Notes: generated by a model from the letters alone, not told the origin. DNA of 64,000 nt from Gaetbulibacter saemankumensis DSM 17032 (GCF_000425645.1 NZ_AUDV01000006.1:124001-188000); one strand, 5' to 3'. Positions 17,978 through 27,540 are shown, numbered from the stretch's first letter. Numbers and translations: made by a program.

Positions 17978-19297
17978 TTAAATCTCTCTGTTAACGTCCC
18001 ATGCTTCTAAATAATCCTTTACAGCCTTCACAAACATACCACCTAAAGCACCGTTAACTACTCGATGATCGTATGAATGTGATAAGTACATTTTATATCG
18101 AATTCCAATGAAATCGCCATCTGGTGTTTCTATTACAGAAGGAGTCTTTCTAATAGCTCCCAAAGCCAAAATACCCACTTGCGGTTGATTGATGATTGGT
18201 GTTCCCATAATACTTCCAAAAGTACCAACATTAGTTACGGTGTAAGTTCCCCCTTGAGTATCGTCTGGTTTTAACTTTCCAGTTCTAGCTCGAGTTGCCA
18301 GATCGTTAACCTGCTTAGTCATACCAACCAAATTTAACTGATCGGCGTTTTTAATAACAGGCACTATTAAATTTCCGTCTGGTAAGGCCGCAGCCATACC
18401 TAAATTGATATTTTTCTTCTTAATAATAGTATCACCCTGAAGAGAAATATTCATCATCGGGTAATCTCGTAAAGCCTTTGCAATAGCCTCCATAAATATT
18501 GGAGTGAACGTTAAATTTTCACCTTCACGCTTCGCAAAACCATCTTTCACCTTTTTTCTCCAGTTCCATATATTAGTTACATCGGCCTCAATAAAACTCT
18601 GTACGTGAGCAGAAGTATTCACAGATTCCATCATGTGATGAGAAATAATTTTACCCATACGAGTCATTTCAATTATTTCATCTTCTCCACTTGCTATTAC
18701 AGGAGCAGGCTGTGATGCTGGCTTATTGGGTTCTGCTTTTGTCTCTTCAGCTTTATTTACAACCACTTTTTGTGGTTTCCCTTGTTTCCCGCGATTACTT
18801 ATATATTCTAATATATCATTTTTGGTAACTCGACCATCTTTTCCTGTACCAGAAATAGCATCTAATTCATCTTGAGACACGCCTTCCTCTTTGGCTATAT
18901 TTTTAACCAAAGGCGAATAAAAACGGTTGTCTGTAGATACGACTGGTGCGATAGATTCTATTACTTTATCAATGCTTTCAACAACTTCCTGAACTAATTC
19001 TTCCGATTCATCATCATCATTTTGTTCGGTCGTTACTTCTACCTTTGTATCTTCTCCTTCGGTTTCAATAATTGCTAAAACTTGTCCTACCTGCACAACT
19101 TCATCAACTTCAAAAAACTTCTCTACCAGTACACCATCTACTTCACTCGGCACCTCACTATCGACTTTGTCTGTCGCAATTTCCAAAACTGCTTCATCCA
19201 ATTCTATTGTATCTCCAACTTCTTTTAACCAAGATGTAATTGTTGCTTCCGCAACACTTTCTCCCATTTTGGGTAATTTAAGTTCAAACTTTGCCAT
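17978..19297 (-). CDS. 2-oxo acid dehydrogenase E2 (dihydrolipoamide acyltransferase)
   Basis: E2 forms the core of 2-oxo acid dehydrogenase complexes and passes acyl groups from lipoyl-lysine to CoA. Domain order in the 439 residues: lipoyl domain 1-77 with K44 in EIATDKVDSEVP; an acidic linker; a peripheral-subunit-binding domain (YSPLVKNIAKEEGVS...GKDGRVTKNDILEYI) near 130-170; a second linker; and the catalytic domain ending with HSYDHRVVNGALGG, whose His is catalytic. The sequence resembles the branched-chain/pyruvate-type E2 of Bacteroidota, but the substrate is uncertain because no E1 or E3 gene is adjacent. It has a −7 element at 19335-19342 and its own terminator. Confidence 0.93.
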   Translation of the reverse strand: MAKFELKLPKMGESVAEATITSWLKEVGDTIELDEAVLEIATDKVDSEVPSEVDGVLVEKFFEVDEVVQVGQVLAIIETEGEDTKVEVTTEQNDDDESEELVQEVVESIDKVIESIAPVVSTDNRFYSPLVKNIAKEEGVSQDELDAISGTGKDGRVTKNDILEYISNRGKQGKPQKVVVNKAEETKAEPNKPASQPAPVIASGEDEIIEMTRMGKIISHHMMESVNTSAHVQSFIEADVTNIWNWRKKVKDGFAKREGENLTFTPIFMEAIAKALRDYPMMNISLQGDTIIKKKNINLGMAAALPDGNLIVPVIKNADQLNLVGMTKQVNDLATRARTGKLKPDDTQGGTYTVTNVGTFGSIMGTPIINQPQVGILALGAIRKTPSVIETPDGDFIGIRYKMYLSHSYDHRVVNGALGGMFVKAVKDYLEAWDVNREI

Positions 19298-19334
19298 ATC
19301 TATAAAGTAATACTTACATTTTAATTTTACGTTG

Positions 19335-19342
19335 CAAAATTA
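19335..19342 (-). promoter_or_regulatory. −7 element of the E2 promoter
   Basis: On the minus strand TAATTTTG matches TAnnTTTG and lies 37 bases before the E2 ATG. Confidence 0.6.
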
Positions 19343-19382
19343 CTTAAAAAACATTTATTTTTTTATATTATTTTCAATAAAA

Positions 19383-20489
19383 CTAAGTTAATTCAATAAT
19401 TTCTCCGCAGGTCATTCCATTCTCACTTCCTATAATAAACGACGCACCTTTTGGAAGGATTTTATAAGTTAATCGTGCTTCAGAAGGTTGACTTTGCATA
19501 TAGGCTATAACATCTTTGTATGCAACTGAATTAGCATCAAAAATAACTTCGTCACCTTTTTGTAAATTTTCAAATTTAGAACTTAGCACAACTGGTTTCA
19601 CTAAAGCCTCTTTTAAATTATCTTTCATTTCATCTGAAATGAAAATATAATTCTTTAATTCTTTCTGCTTCCTTTTTTTCCTCGGAATTCGATTAAAAGT
19701 ATAGGCTAATTTAATACCTATCCAAACCACAAAATCAAATATGAAATTTCGTTTAAAATGCTTTTTATAAAAAATCTGCATAGCTTGAAAAAAACGTTTT
19801 GCATAATTTTTATCGCGCAAGGAACTCTCTCCTTTATAATGGATAACAGAGATTTCTCCATTATAATAATTAGTGTACCCAGCATTAATTAAACTGTAAG
19901 ACAAATCAATATCTTCCCCATACATAAAATAATCTTCGTCGAAACCACCAACTTCGTTATACACCTCTTGTTTCATAAACATGAATGCCCCTACTAAGAT
20001 TTCAACTTTCCCAATATCCGATGGTTTCAGGTGATCTGCATAATAATCTTCAGAGTTACCTAATATCTTCTTTAATGCAACCTTCACATAAGGAATATTT
20101 CGCTTGCTTTCAGGTAAAAATTCACCTGAACCATTCACTAATTTACAGCCTATAGCACCCAGATTTTCTTTAGATTCAGCAAATTGCAATAATTTAACAA
20201 AAGTATCCTCGGCTACTACCGTATCCGGATTTAAAATACAAATATATTCGCCTTTTGCCTTAGCAACTCCAATGTTATTCCCTTTGGAAAATCCATAATT
20301 ATCCTGGTTTTCTATGAGAATAACTTGAGGAAAAACCGATTTCACCATAGCGCAACTAGCATCGGTGGAATGATTATCGACCACTATAATTTCGGCCTCT
20401 ATATTTTTGGTTGCTTCAACAACACTATTTAGACAGAGTTCTAAAAAATATCGAACATTATAATTTAAAATTATTATTGAGAGTTTCAA
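19383..20489 (-). CDS. Family 2 glycosyltransferase (TTG start)
   Basis: This is a 368-residue GT-A fold enzyme of the GT2 type. KLSIIILNYNVRYFLELCL is the N-terminal nucleotide-binding strand, ILNPDTVVAED the metal-binding DxD-like region, and GAFMFMKQEVYNEVGGFDEDYFMYGEDIDLSYSL (in part) the acceptor-site ED region. Such enzymes build surface polysaccharide or glycolipid. About 80 C-terminal residues form an extra beta-rich module without known motifs. The start is TTG at 20489: in frame upstream a TAA occurs with no ATG or GTG between, and the next in-frame ATG would remove the first strand. No amphipathic or transmembrane anchor is obvious. Confidence 0.92.
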   Translation of the reverse strand: MKLSIIILNYNVRYFLELCLNSVVEATKNIEAEIIVVDNHSTDASCAMVKSVFPQVILIENQDNYGFSKGNNIGVAKAKGEYICILNPDTVVAEDTFVKLLQFAESKENLGAIGCKLVNGSGEFLPESKRNIPYVKVALKKILGNSEDYYADHLKPSDIGKVEILVGAFMFMKQEVYNEVGGFDEDYFMYGEDIDLSYSLINAGYTNYYNGEISVIHYKGESSLRDKNYAKRFFQAMQIFYKKHFKRNFIFDFVVWIGIKLAYTFNRIPRKKRKQKELKNYIFISDEMKDNLKEALVKPVVLSSKFENLQKGDEVIFDANSVAYKDVIAYMQSQPSEARLTYKILPKGASFIIGSENGMTCGEIIELT

Positions 20490-20548
20490 AAGGGAGTTGG
20501 CAGTTTGTTTTATTAGTTATTTAGAATTGACCGGTTTTTTTCTAACTA

Positions 20549-21169
20549 TCAATTATTTTTCAAAGAATTTTCAAAAGGCACGCGATTCAAAATACTTCGC
20601 CCTAAAGTTATTTCATCTGCATACTCTAATTCATCACCCACCGAAATTCCACGAGCAATAGTAGAGGTTATGATATTAAATCCCTGAATTTGTTTATAAA
20701 TATAAAAGTTAGTCGTATCACCTTCCATAGTTGAACTTAACGCAAAAATGAGCTCTTTTATTTTACCATCTTTAACTTTTTCTATCAGCGAGGTAATATT
20801 TAATTCATGAGGCCCCACACCATCCATTGGTGAAATCTTCCCTCCCAACACATGGTACAATCCTTTAAAAGAACTTGTACTTTCAATAGCCATAACATCA
20901 CGAATGTCTTCAACTACACAAATAGTATTTTCATCACGATTTGGATTTGAACATATTTCACACAAATCCATATCACTGATATTATGACATGATTTACAGA
21001 ATTTTAAATCGTTACGCATATTCAACAAAGCCGTTGTTAAAGCAGATGTTTGCTCCTTTGGTTGTTTAAGCATATGTAATACCAATCGCAAGGCAGTCCG
21101 CTTTCCTATACCTGGAAGCTGAGACATTTCATTTACTGCACGCTCAAGTAATTTTGATGAAAATTCCAT
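20549..21169 (-). CDS. recR: Recombination protein RecR
   Basis: RecR, with RecO and RecF, loads RecA at gaps during recombinational repair. The 206-residue protein has all parts: a helix-hairpin-helix ([17 protein letters not shown]), a four-cysteine zinc site (C58, C61, C70, C73), the Toprim motif [14 protein letters not shown], and the C-terminal [19 protein letters not shown]. It is divergent from the sodium symporter gene, with 108 bases between the two starts. The glycosyltransferase gene follows after 60 bases. Confidence 0.97.
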   Translation of the reverse strand: MEFSSKLLERAVNEMSQLPGIGKRTALRLVLHMLKQPKEQTSALTTALLNMRNDLKFCKSCHNISDMDLCEICSNPNRDENTICVVEDIRDVMAIESTSSFKGLYHVLGGKISPMDGVGPHELNITSLIEKVKDGKIKELIFALSSTMEGDTTNFYIYKQIQGFNIITSTIARGISVGDELEYADEITLGRSILNRVPFENSLKNN

Positions 21170-21277
21170 GGTGCGAATTTATATTTTTTAAATTAATTTA
21201 TCCATTGCTTAATGAATTAAATATAACTTTCAATCGGAACACTTATTTTGTATTTTGGCCAAGTCAAATAAATATCT

Positions 21278-22726
21278 ATGTCTGCCACTCAGATCATTCT
21301 GCTCATTGTAGCCTATTTTACCGTTTTAATATTAATTTCTTATTTCACAGGAAAAGAAGATAGTAACGATGCCTTTTTTAAGGCTAATAAATCAGCTCCC
21401 TGGTATCTGGTTGCTTTCGGTATGATTGGAGCTTCACTTTCTGGAGTAACTTTTATTTCAGTTCCCGGTGCAGTAGAAACCAAGCAGTTTGGTTACATGC
21501 AAGTAGTATTCGGATATTTTTTTGGTTATCTAGTCATAGCTTACATTTTACTTCCTATTTATTACAAGCTCAATTTAACCTCTATTTACACCTATTTAAG
21601 GGATCGTTTTGGTAATACAAGCTACAAAACAGGGTCTGTTGCTTTTTTAATATCCAGAACGGTAGGAGCCGCCTTCAGGTTATTTTTAGTTGCCAAAGTG
21701 TTACAACTTTTAGTTTTTAATCAGTTCGACATTCCATTCTCAATAACTGTTATTATTACCATTGCCTTAATATGGCTATACACATTTAAAGGAGGTATTA
21801 AAACCATCATATTTACCGATACGCTACAAACGGCATTTATGCTGATTTCTGTAGTTGTAACTATTTCTTTTCTAGCATCAGCTCTAGACCTCAATAGCTT
21901 ATCGGAAATTTATCAAAATGTGAAGGACAGCAGCATGAGCAAACTGTTCTTTTTAGACAATATAAATGATCCTCAATACTTTGTGAAAAGTTTTCTTTCC
22001 GGTATGTTTATCACTATTACCATGACAGGATTAGACCAGGACATGATGCAAAAAAACCTAACCTGTAAAAATCTAAAGGAAGCCCAGAAAAATATGATTT
22101 CCTTTAGTATTGTCTTAATTTTCGTGAATATTTTATTCCTCATACTAGGGCTACTTTTAACACAATACGCCATTAAAAATGGTATTACCGCAAGGAAAGA
22201 TGATTTATTTCCAGCAATAGCTATGCTGCCCGAAATAGGCATGCTAACCTCATCATTTTTTCTATTAGGCTTAATAGCCGCTGCCTATTCCAGTGCTGAT
22301 TCTGCATTAACATCGCTCACTACTTCATTCTGTATCGATATAATTGAACTTGATAAAAAGCCTAAAACCGCACAAAAAAAAGTTCGAAAACGAGCTCATA
22401 TATTTATAAGTATATTACTGGTTATTGTAATTATCCTTTTCGATTCTATTTTTAAAGATGTCTCTGTTATTTGGGAATTATTTAAAGCTGCTGGATACAC
22501 GTATGGACCGCTACTTGGATTATTTGCTTTTGGAATTTTTACTAAAAATGAATTAAAAGATAAATATGTTTGGATTATTGGTATAACCGCTCCAATTCTT
22601 TCCTACATAATTAATGAATATTCTGCTGAAATTTTAAATGGTTATCAAATAGGTTTTGAAATCCTTTTAATTAACGGACTACTTACCTTTTTAGGGTTAG
22701 TATTGATTCGTAGAAAGCAGCACTAA
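21278..22726 (+). CDS. Sodium:solute symporter (SSS family)
   Basis: This is a 482-residue inner-membrane transporter with about 13 hydrophobic helices. It starts [48 protein letters not shown] is the family's first core helix pair, and [24 protein letters not shown] (in part) carries the Ser/Thr residues that bind Na+ in SSS transporters. [16 protein letters not shown] is also characteristic. The solute cannot be named from sequence. Its last 30 bases overlap the 3' end of the convergent CoA-binding gene. Confidence 0.93.
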   Translation: MSATQIILLIVAYFTVLILISYFTGKEDSNDAFFKANKSAPWYLVAFGMIGASLSGVTFISVPGAVETKQFGYMQVVFGYFFGYLVIAYILLPIYYKLNLTSIYTYLRDRFGNTSYKTGSVAFLISRTVGAAFRLFLVAKVLQLLVFNQFDIPFSITVIITIALIWLYTFKGGIKTIIFTDTLQTAFMLISVVVTISFLASALDLNSLSEIYQNVKDSSMSKLFFLDNINDPQYFVKSFLSGMFITITMTGLDQDMMQKNLTCKNLKEAQKNMISFSIVLIFVNILFLILGLLLTQYAIKNGITARKDDLFPAIAMLPEIGMLTSSFFLLGLIAAAYSSADSALTSLTTSFCIDIIELDKKPKTAQKKVRKRAHIFISILLVIVIILFDSIFKDVSVIWELFKAAGYTYGPLLGLFAFGIFTKNELKDKYVWIIGITAPILSYIINEYSAEILNGYQIGFEILLINGLLTFLGLVLIRRKQH

Positions 22727-23059
22727 AGTACAGGCCGACTCAAAATATATGTTGTTAGCGTTTAATAGTTGGTGGAGTTCCGGATTCTCTGTCCCTGGAT
22801 TAAATATAACACGGGATGGATTTAAGGATAAAATATAATCGTAGTATTCTAATTGGTTTTTAGCATTTAAATACAATGTTACCGTATGAATATCTTTAAA
22901 TTTAATTGGCTTGGTTTCAATTATAATACCAGCAACTTCTCCCGAACGATTTCCAATTGCAACCACCTCAACTTGATTTGCCAACAATTGTTGTATAGCA
23001 AAATTAGAATATCGATTAGGCCTCAATGATGCCCCTAGAACCAATGTCTTTTTATTCAT
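22697..23059 (-). CDS. CoA-binding (Rossmann-fold) protein
   Basis: This 120-residue protein is a minimal CoA_binding_2 domain. [24 protein letters not shown] at the N-terminus is the dinucleotide/CoA loop, [14 protein letters not shown] the second strand, and [16 protein letters not shown] (near residue 90) the conserved NPGxEN motif. These proteins bind CoA or nucleotides; the cellular role is not settled. The gene overlaps the 3' end of the symporter gene tail to tail by 30 bases, so the two transcripts are antisense there. Confidence 0.9.
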   Translation of the reverse strand: MNKKTLVLGASLRPNRYSNFAIQQLLANQVEVVAIGNRSGEVAGIIIETKPIKFKDIHTVTLYLNAKNQLEYYDYILSLNPSRVIFNPGTENPELHQLLNANNIYFESACTLVLLSTNQY

Positions 23060-23284
23060 ATTTTATTATTTTTTTCAAATTTCACACTATAAAAACATTT
23101 TCGACCAACACCAACCTACTTACTTAAGTATCAAAATGTTAAAATTTTAAAAAACTTCATTTTTAACACAATACCCATTTATTTTATACGTTCTATACAA
23201 TATACAATCGTAGTCGAAAAATAATTATTTAGAGTTAGTCATCTTCACATTTTAAAATTTCGCACAAAAGATTTGTATAAGCAT

Positions 23285-23316
23285 AAAAACTCGGTGTTTA
23301 TGGCTCCGAGTTTTTT
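23285..23316. terminator. Orphan bidirectional terminator hairpin
   Basis: AAAAACTCGG pairs with CCGAGTTTTT around an 11-base loop. T runs follow on either strand. It does not lie behind any annotated gene. Confidence 0.75.
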
Positions 23317-23434
23317 GTTAATTATGTTAAAGTAAGTTAAATATATAATGAGCGACACTAAATTTTGAGTTCCGCTCGTATAATAAGTATGATTCTTCAC
23401 GAAGTAAGTGTTAGTTGAAGTTGATTAATAGCTG

Positions 23435-23464
23435 AAAAACCCTGAAATTTATTTCGGGGTTTTT
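23435..23464 (-). terminator. Intrinsic terminator of fabH
   Basis: AAAAACCCTGAAAT (from 23435) pairs with ATTTCGGGGTTTTT (to 23464), one G-T pair. On the minus strand it follows the fabH stop by 11 bases. Confidence 0.85.
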
Positions 23465-23475
23465 GTATTAAATAA

Positions 23476-24486
23476 CTACCATCTTATAACCACGCTTCCC
23501 CAAGTAAATCCACTCCCAAAAGCTGCAAGAACCAAAAGATCTCCCGTCTTAATTTTGCCTTCTTCCCAGGCTTCCGTTAAGGCTATAGGAATTGATGCAG
23601 CTGTCGTGTTACCATATTTCTGAATATTATTAAACACCTGTTGATCTTTAAGCTTAAATTTCTTCTGAATAAATTGAGCGATTCTCAAATTTGCTTGGTG
23701 TGGTATTAACATATCTATATCACTTACCTCCAATCCGTTTTTCACAAGACCTTCCATAATAACCTCACTAAATCTAACAACGGCATTTTTAAACACAAAT
23801 TGCCCATTCATATATGGGAAATAACTTTCATCATTAGGATCGTTGTCTTTTAATATATCATTAACCCACCGAGTCCCCATACCTGGAGCCAACAATACTA
23901 ATTCTTTGGCATGTTCTCCTTCTGAATGTAGATGTGTAGATAAAATACCTTTAGAATTATTTTCTTCGCGAGTTAAGACTGCTGCTCCTGCTCCATCTCC
24001 AAAAATAACCGATACACCACGACCACGAGTTGTTCTATCGAGTCCTTTAGAATGCAACTCACTGCCAATAACCAATATGTTTTTATACATACCAGTTTTA
24101 ATAAAATTATCTGCGACAGACAGTGCATAGACAAAACCTGAGCACTGATTTCTAACATCTAAAGCTCCCACGGTTTTTATACCTAAAGCATGTTGCACCT
24201 GCACCCCGGGTCCCGGAAAATACATATCGGGACTTAATGTAGCAAATATGATAAAATCAATATCATCTTTATTAATCCCAGACCGTTCGATAGCTATTTT
24301 AGCAGCTTCAACTCCCATCGATGCTGTAGTGTCGCTAGAATCTTCTTTCACCCAACGTCGCTCTTGAATCCCTGTACGTTCCTGAATCCAAGCATCGTTA
24401 GTATCCATCATTGTTGATAAATCTGCATTCGTTACAATACGATCCGGTAGATATTTACCAAGACCAATAATTCTAGAATTGTACAT
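23476..24486 (-). CDS. fabH: 3-oxoacyl-ACP synthase III (FabH)
   Basis: FabH condenses acetyl-CoA or a branched acyl-CoA with malonyl-ACP to start fatty acid synthesis. The 336-residue protein has the thiolase-fold triad: Cys in DVRNQCSGFVYAL, His in LIPHQANLRI, and Asn in YGNTTAASIP. WIQERTGIQERRW near residue 35 is the CoA-entry signature. I use ATG 24486 (MYNSRIIGLGKYLP); the longer frame begins with TTG at 24513 and adds nine residues not seen in the family. No other fab genes are adjacent, and Bacteroidota often have several FabH paralogues, so a role outside core synthesis is possible. Confidence 0.93.
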   Translation of the reverse strand: MYNSRIIGLGKYLPDRIVTNADLSTMMDTNDAWIQERTGIQERRWVKEDSSDTTASMGVEAAKIAIERSGINKDDIDFIIFATLSPDMYFPGPGVQVQHALGIKTVGALDVRNQCSGFVYALSVADNFIKTGMYKNILVIGSELHSKGLDRTTRGRGVSVIFGDGAGAAVLTREENNSKGILSTHLHSEGEHAKELVLLAPGMGTRWVNDILKDNDPNDESYFPYMNGQFVFKNAVVRFSEVIMEGLVKNGLEVSDIDMLIPHQANLRIAQFIQKKFKLKDQQVFNNIQKYGNTTAASIPIALTEAWEEGKIKTGDLLVLAAFGSGFTWGSVVIRW

Positions 24487-24578
24487 AAGGTTTAATTTAG
24501 TTGTGCAATACAAAGTACGATATCTAAATTAAATTTCAAATTCACACATTAGAATTCTGAAGCTTTTACAGTTATCAA

Positions 24579-24618
24579 TGTCAGTTTGTCACTTTTTTGG
24601 AGTTGGCATTTTTGTTGA
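24579..24618 (+). promoter_or_regulatory. Candidate heat-shock/sigma54-like promoter of htpG
   Basis: TGTCA occurs at 24579-24583 and again at 24587-24591 (8-base period). It is followed at 24603-24618 by TTGGCATTTTTGTTGA, which fits the −24 GG element and −12 TTG of sigma54 promoters with A in place of the final C. The htpG ATG is 46 bases downstream. No TAnnTTTG is seen at a suitable place. Sigma54 use is inference. Confidence 0.4.
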
Positions 24619-24663
24619 ATACCCTGAAACCATATAATTATAAACATAATAAAACAATATATC

Positions 24664-26574
24664 ATGACAAAAGGAAACATTAATGTATCGGTAGAAAACA
24701 TCTTCCCTCTCATTAAAAAATTCTTATACAGCGATCACGAAATCTTTTTACGTGAACTTATCAGTAATGGTACAGATGCCACTTTAAAACTAAAACACTT
24801 AACAAGCATTGGTGAGTCTAAATCCGAATATGGCGATCCAAAAATTGAAGTTAAAATAGACAAAGAAGGAAAAAAACTTCACATCATCGATCAAGGAATC
24901 GGTATGACTGCCGAAGAAGTTGAGAAGTACATTAACCAAGTAGCTTTTTCCGGAGCAGAAGAATTTTTAGACAAATACAAAGACTCTGCAAAAGATTCAG
25001 GAATCATTGGACATTTTGGTCTAGGGTTCTACTCTGCATTTATGGTTGCTGAAAAAGTTGAAATCATCACGAAATCGCATACAGGAGCTCCAGCAGCACA
25101 CTGGACTTGTGACGGGTCTCCAGAATTTACTTTAGAAGAAGGCACTAAAGAAGATAGAGGAACAGAGATCATCCTTCATATTGCCGAAGATTCGACAGAA
25201 TTTTTAGAAGAATCTCGCATAAGTGCTTTACTTACTAAGTATAACAAGTTTATGCCTATTCCAATTAAATTTGGAACTAAGGAAATTAACGACCCTGAGC
25301 ACGAACCTGCAACCATTACCGACAAAGACGGTAAAGAAACTAAAGAGCCTCAACGAAAAATCACAGTTGACAACATCATCAACAATCCAAATCCGGCTTG
25401 GACGAAACAACCGAGTGATTTAGAAGATGAAGATTACAAGAATTTCTATCGTGAATTGTATCCAATGCAGTTCGAAGATCCGTTATTCCACATTCATTTA
25501 AATGTAGATTATCCTTTCAACCTAACCGGTATTTTATACTTCCCGAAACTAGGACAGGATATGAATATTCAGAAAGATAGAATTCAACTATACCAAAACC
25601 AGGTATTCGTAACCGATAACGTTGAAGGTATCGTACCTGAGTTCTTAACGATGTTACGTGGTGTTATCGATTCACCAGATATTCCATTGAATGTATCTCG
25701 TTCTTACCTACAGGCTGATGGTGCTGTTAAGAAAATATCGTCTTATATTACTAGAAAGGTAGCCGATAAATTAAAATCGTTATTCAACAACAACCGTGAA
25801 GATTTTGAGGCTAAATGGAACGACATCAAAGTGGTTATCGAATATGGTATGCTTTCTGAAGAAAAATTCTTCGAAAAAGCTGACGCTTTCGCTCTTTACC
25901 CAACGGTTGATGGTACCTATTACACTTACGACGAGCTTTACAATAAAATTAAAGCCAATCAAACCGATAAGGATGGTAAACTTGTAATTCTATACGCTTC
26001 CGATACTGATGCGCAACACAGCTATATTGAAGCTGCAAAGGCTAAGAATTATGAAGTGTTGTTATTAGACTCTCCAATCGTTTCTCATTTAATTCAAAAA
26101 TTAGAAACTACCAAAGAGAATATTTCTTTTGCTCGTGTTGATGGAGATCATATCGACAACCTAATCAAAAAAGAAGAAAACGCAGTTTCCAGGTTAGATG
26201 AAGATCAGAAGAAAGCATTAGATGAATTATTAAAAGAAGTTATTCCTTCTGAAAAATTCATGGTTCAACTTGAAGCTATGGATAGTGATGCCTCTCCATT
26301 CATTATTACACAGCCTGAATTTATGCGTCGTATGAAAGAAATGCAAGCTACCGGTGGTGGAGGCATGAACATGTTTGGTAATATGCCAGAAATGTACAAT
26401 TTAGTGGTTAACACCAATTCTGAATTGGTAAGTGACATTTTAAATAAAGGTGATAAAGCAGAGCAAGAACGTTTAATTAATCAAAGCTTAGATTTAGCAC
26501 GTTTATCTCAAGGTCTTTTAAAAGGTGAAGAGTTAACAAACTTCATTAAGCGTAGTTATACTATGATTAAATAA
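24664..26574 (+). CDS. htpG: Molecular chaperone HtpG (Hsp90)
   Basis: HtpG is the bacterial Hsp90, an ATP-driven dimeric chaperone in the cytosol. The length (636) is close to that of E. coli (624). The GHKL ATPase site is complete: E31 and N35 in RELISNGTDA, D76 in DQGIGMT, and GHFGLGFYSAF at 116-126. The middle domain contains QKDRIQLYQNQVFVTDN and SRSYLQADGAVKKI. A Gly/Met-rich loop (TGGGGMNMFGNMPEM) lies near residue 575, before the dimerisation helices. It is monocistronic, with an unusual upstream region (24579-24618) and a strong terminator at 26611-26647. Confidence 0.98.
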   Translation: MTKGNINVSVENIFPLIKKFLYSDHEIFLRELISNGTDATLKLKHLTSIGESKSEYGDPKIEVKIDKEGKKLHIIDQGIGMTAEEVEKYINQVAFSGAEEFLDKYKDSAKDSGIIGHFGLGFYSAFMVAEKVEIITKSHTGAPAAHWTCDGSPEFTLEEGTKEDRGTEIILHIAEDSTEFLEESRISALLTKYNKFMPIPIKFGTKEINDPEHEPATITDKDGKETKEPQRKITVDNIINNPNPAWTKQPSDLEDEDYKNFYRELYPMQFEDPLFHIHLNVDYPFNLTGILYFPKLGQDMNIQKDRIQLYQNQVFVTDNVEGIVPEFLTMLRGVIDSPDIPLNVSRSYLQADGAVKKISSYITRKVADKLKSLFNNNREDFEAKWNDIKVVIEYGMLSEEKFFEKADAFALYPTVDGTYYTYDELYNKIKANQTDKDGKLVILYASDTDAQHSYIEAAKAKNYEVLLLDSPIVSHLIQKLETTKENISFARVDGDHIDNLIKKEENAVSRLDEDQKKALDELLKEVIPSEKFMVQLEAMDSDASPFIITQPEFMRRMKEMQATGGGGMNMFGNMPEMYNLVVNTNSELVSDILNKGDKAEQERLINQSLDLARLSQGLLKGEELTNFIKRSYTMIK

Positions 26575-26610
26575 AGCATATTTGCGCTGAACCATTCGGC
26601 ATACTTTACA

Positions 26611-26647
26611 ATGTAAAAACCACTCTAATAATTAGAGTGGTTTTTTT
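26611..26647 (+). terminator. Intrinsic terminator of htpG
   Basis: AAAAACCACTCTAAT (26615-26629) pairs with ATTAGAGTGGTTTTT (26631-26645), followed by further T residues. Confidence 0.92.
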
Positions 26648-26680
26648 ATTCATAAAATTAAAATTTACTGTTTAAGATGT

Positions 26681-26688
26681 TATTTTTG
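26681..26688 (+). promoter_or_regulatory. −7 element of the FKBP lipoprotein gene
   Basis: TATTTTTG matches TAnnTTTG and lies 18 bases before ATG 26707. It overlaps the 5' part of the longest reading frame (26677), so it fixes the start at 26707. Confidence 0.65.
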
Positions 26689-26706
26689 TTCAAAAAAACT
26701 GAAACT

Positions 26707-27531
26707 ATGAAACACATTTTATTTGTATTAACACTAATTCTGGCTACCTCTTGTAGTAAAGATGAATATGTCGATTACACGGAACAAAATGAAAAAGAAA
26801 TTCAAGCATATATTGCTGAAAACAATTTAAACGCTCAAAGAACAACTTCAGGTCTTTATTATGTGATAAACGAACAAGGTACCGGAGAAAAACCCATTGG
26901 AACCGATCGTGTAAAAGTAATTTACAAAGGGTACTTCACTAATGGAGAAGTCTTTGATGAAAGTTCTGAAGAAGGTGCCTCTTTTATCCTGCAATATGTT
27001 ATCTCTGGTTTTGCTGAGGGCATGGCAAAATTTAATGAAGGAGGTCATGGCAAATTAATTATCCCAGCGCATTTAGCTTATGGCAGCAGTCAACATAATA
27101 ACATCCCAGCTGGTTCCGTGTTGATTTTCGACGTTGAATTGGTATACGTGAATTTTAAAACAGAGAATGATATCGCTATTCAAAACTACCTGACAGAAAA
27201 CAACATTGAAGCCGAAAAAACGGAGTCTGGACTCTATTATGTTGTTGAAACTCCAGGAACTGGTGAATATCCAATATCAACAGATCGCATTACAGTAACT
27301 TATAAAGGGTATTTTTTAGATGACACTGTTTTTGACGAAAGCACATCAGATATAACATTCTACTTAAATAATGTTATTGAAGGATGGCAAGAAGGATTTA
27401 CTTATTTTAACGAAGGTAGTTCCGGTAAATTATTCATTCCTGCCCACTTAGCTTATGGCAATTACGATTTTCATAGCATTCCGGGTGGTTCCGTTCTTAT
27501 TTTTGATATAAATTTAATTTCAATCCAATAA
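26707..27531 (+). CDS. Lipoprotein with two FKBP-type peptidyl-prolyl isomerase domains
   Basis: The signal MKHILFVLTLILATSC ends at lipobox Cys16, so the 274-residue protein is lipid-anchored outside the cytoplasm. Two FKBP domains follow, about residues 35-146 and 150-274. Each starts with a GLYYV strand and has TDRxxVxYKGYF...VFDES, then an F/YFNEG stretch, IPAHLAYG and SVLIFDxxL. FKBPs isomerise prolyl bonds and help folding of envelope proteins. The second domain has IPGGSV and the first IPAGSV. The tandem form is likely an internal duplication. The gene is monocistronic, with its own −7 element. Confidence 0.93.
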   Translation: MKHILFVLTLILATSCSKDEYVDYTEQNEKEIQAYIAENNLNAQRTTSGLYYVINEQGTGEKPIGTDRVKVIYKGYFTNGEVFDESSEEGASFILQYVISGFAEGMAKFNEGGHGKLIIPAHLAYGSSQHNNIPAGSVLIFDVELVYVNFKTENDIAIQNYLTENNIEAEKTESGLYYVVETPGTGEYPISTDRITVTYKGYFLDDTVFDESTSDITFYLNNVIEGWQEGFTYFNEGSSGKLFIPAHLAYGNYDFHSIPGGSVLIFDINLISIQ

Positions 27532-27540
27532 TATCAAATA

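Larger units (their letters stand above)
23060..23475. other. Intergenic region with an orphan terminator and possible sRNA
   Basis: No convincing ORF is present. The AT-rich left part has no clear signal. A strong bidirectional hairpin lies at 23285-23316 and the fabH terminator at 23435-23464. The 120 bases between hold a short inverted repeat (GAGCG near 23351 and CGCTC near 23375). A minus-strand RNA starting after the fabH terminator and ending at the orphan hairpin would be about 140 bases, but I cannot see a good promoter for it. Confidence 0.35.
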
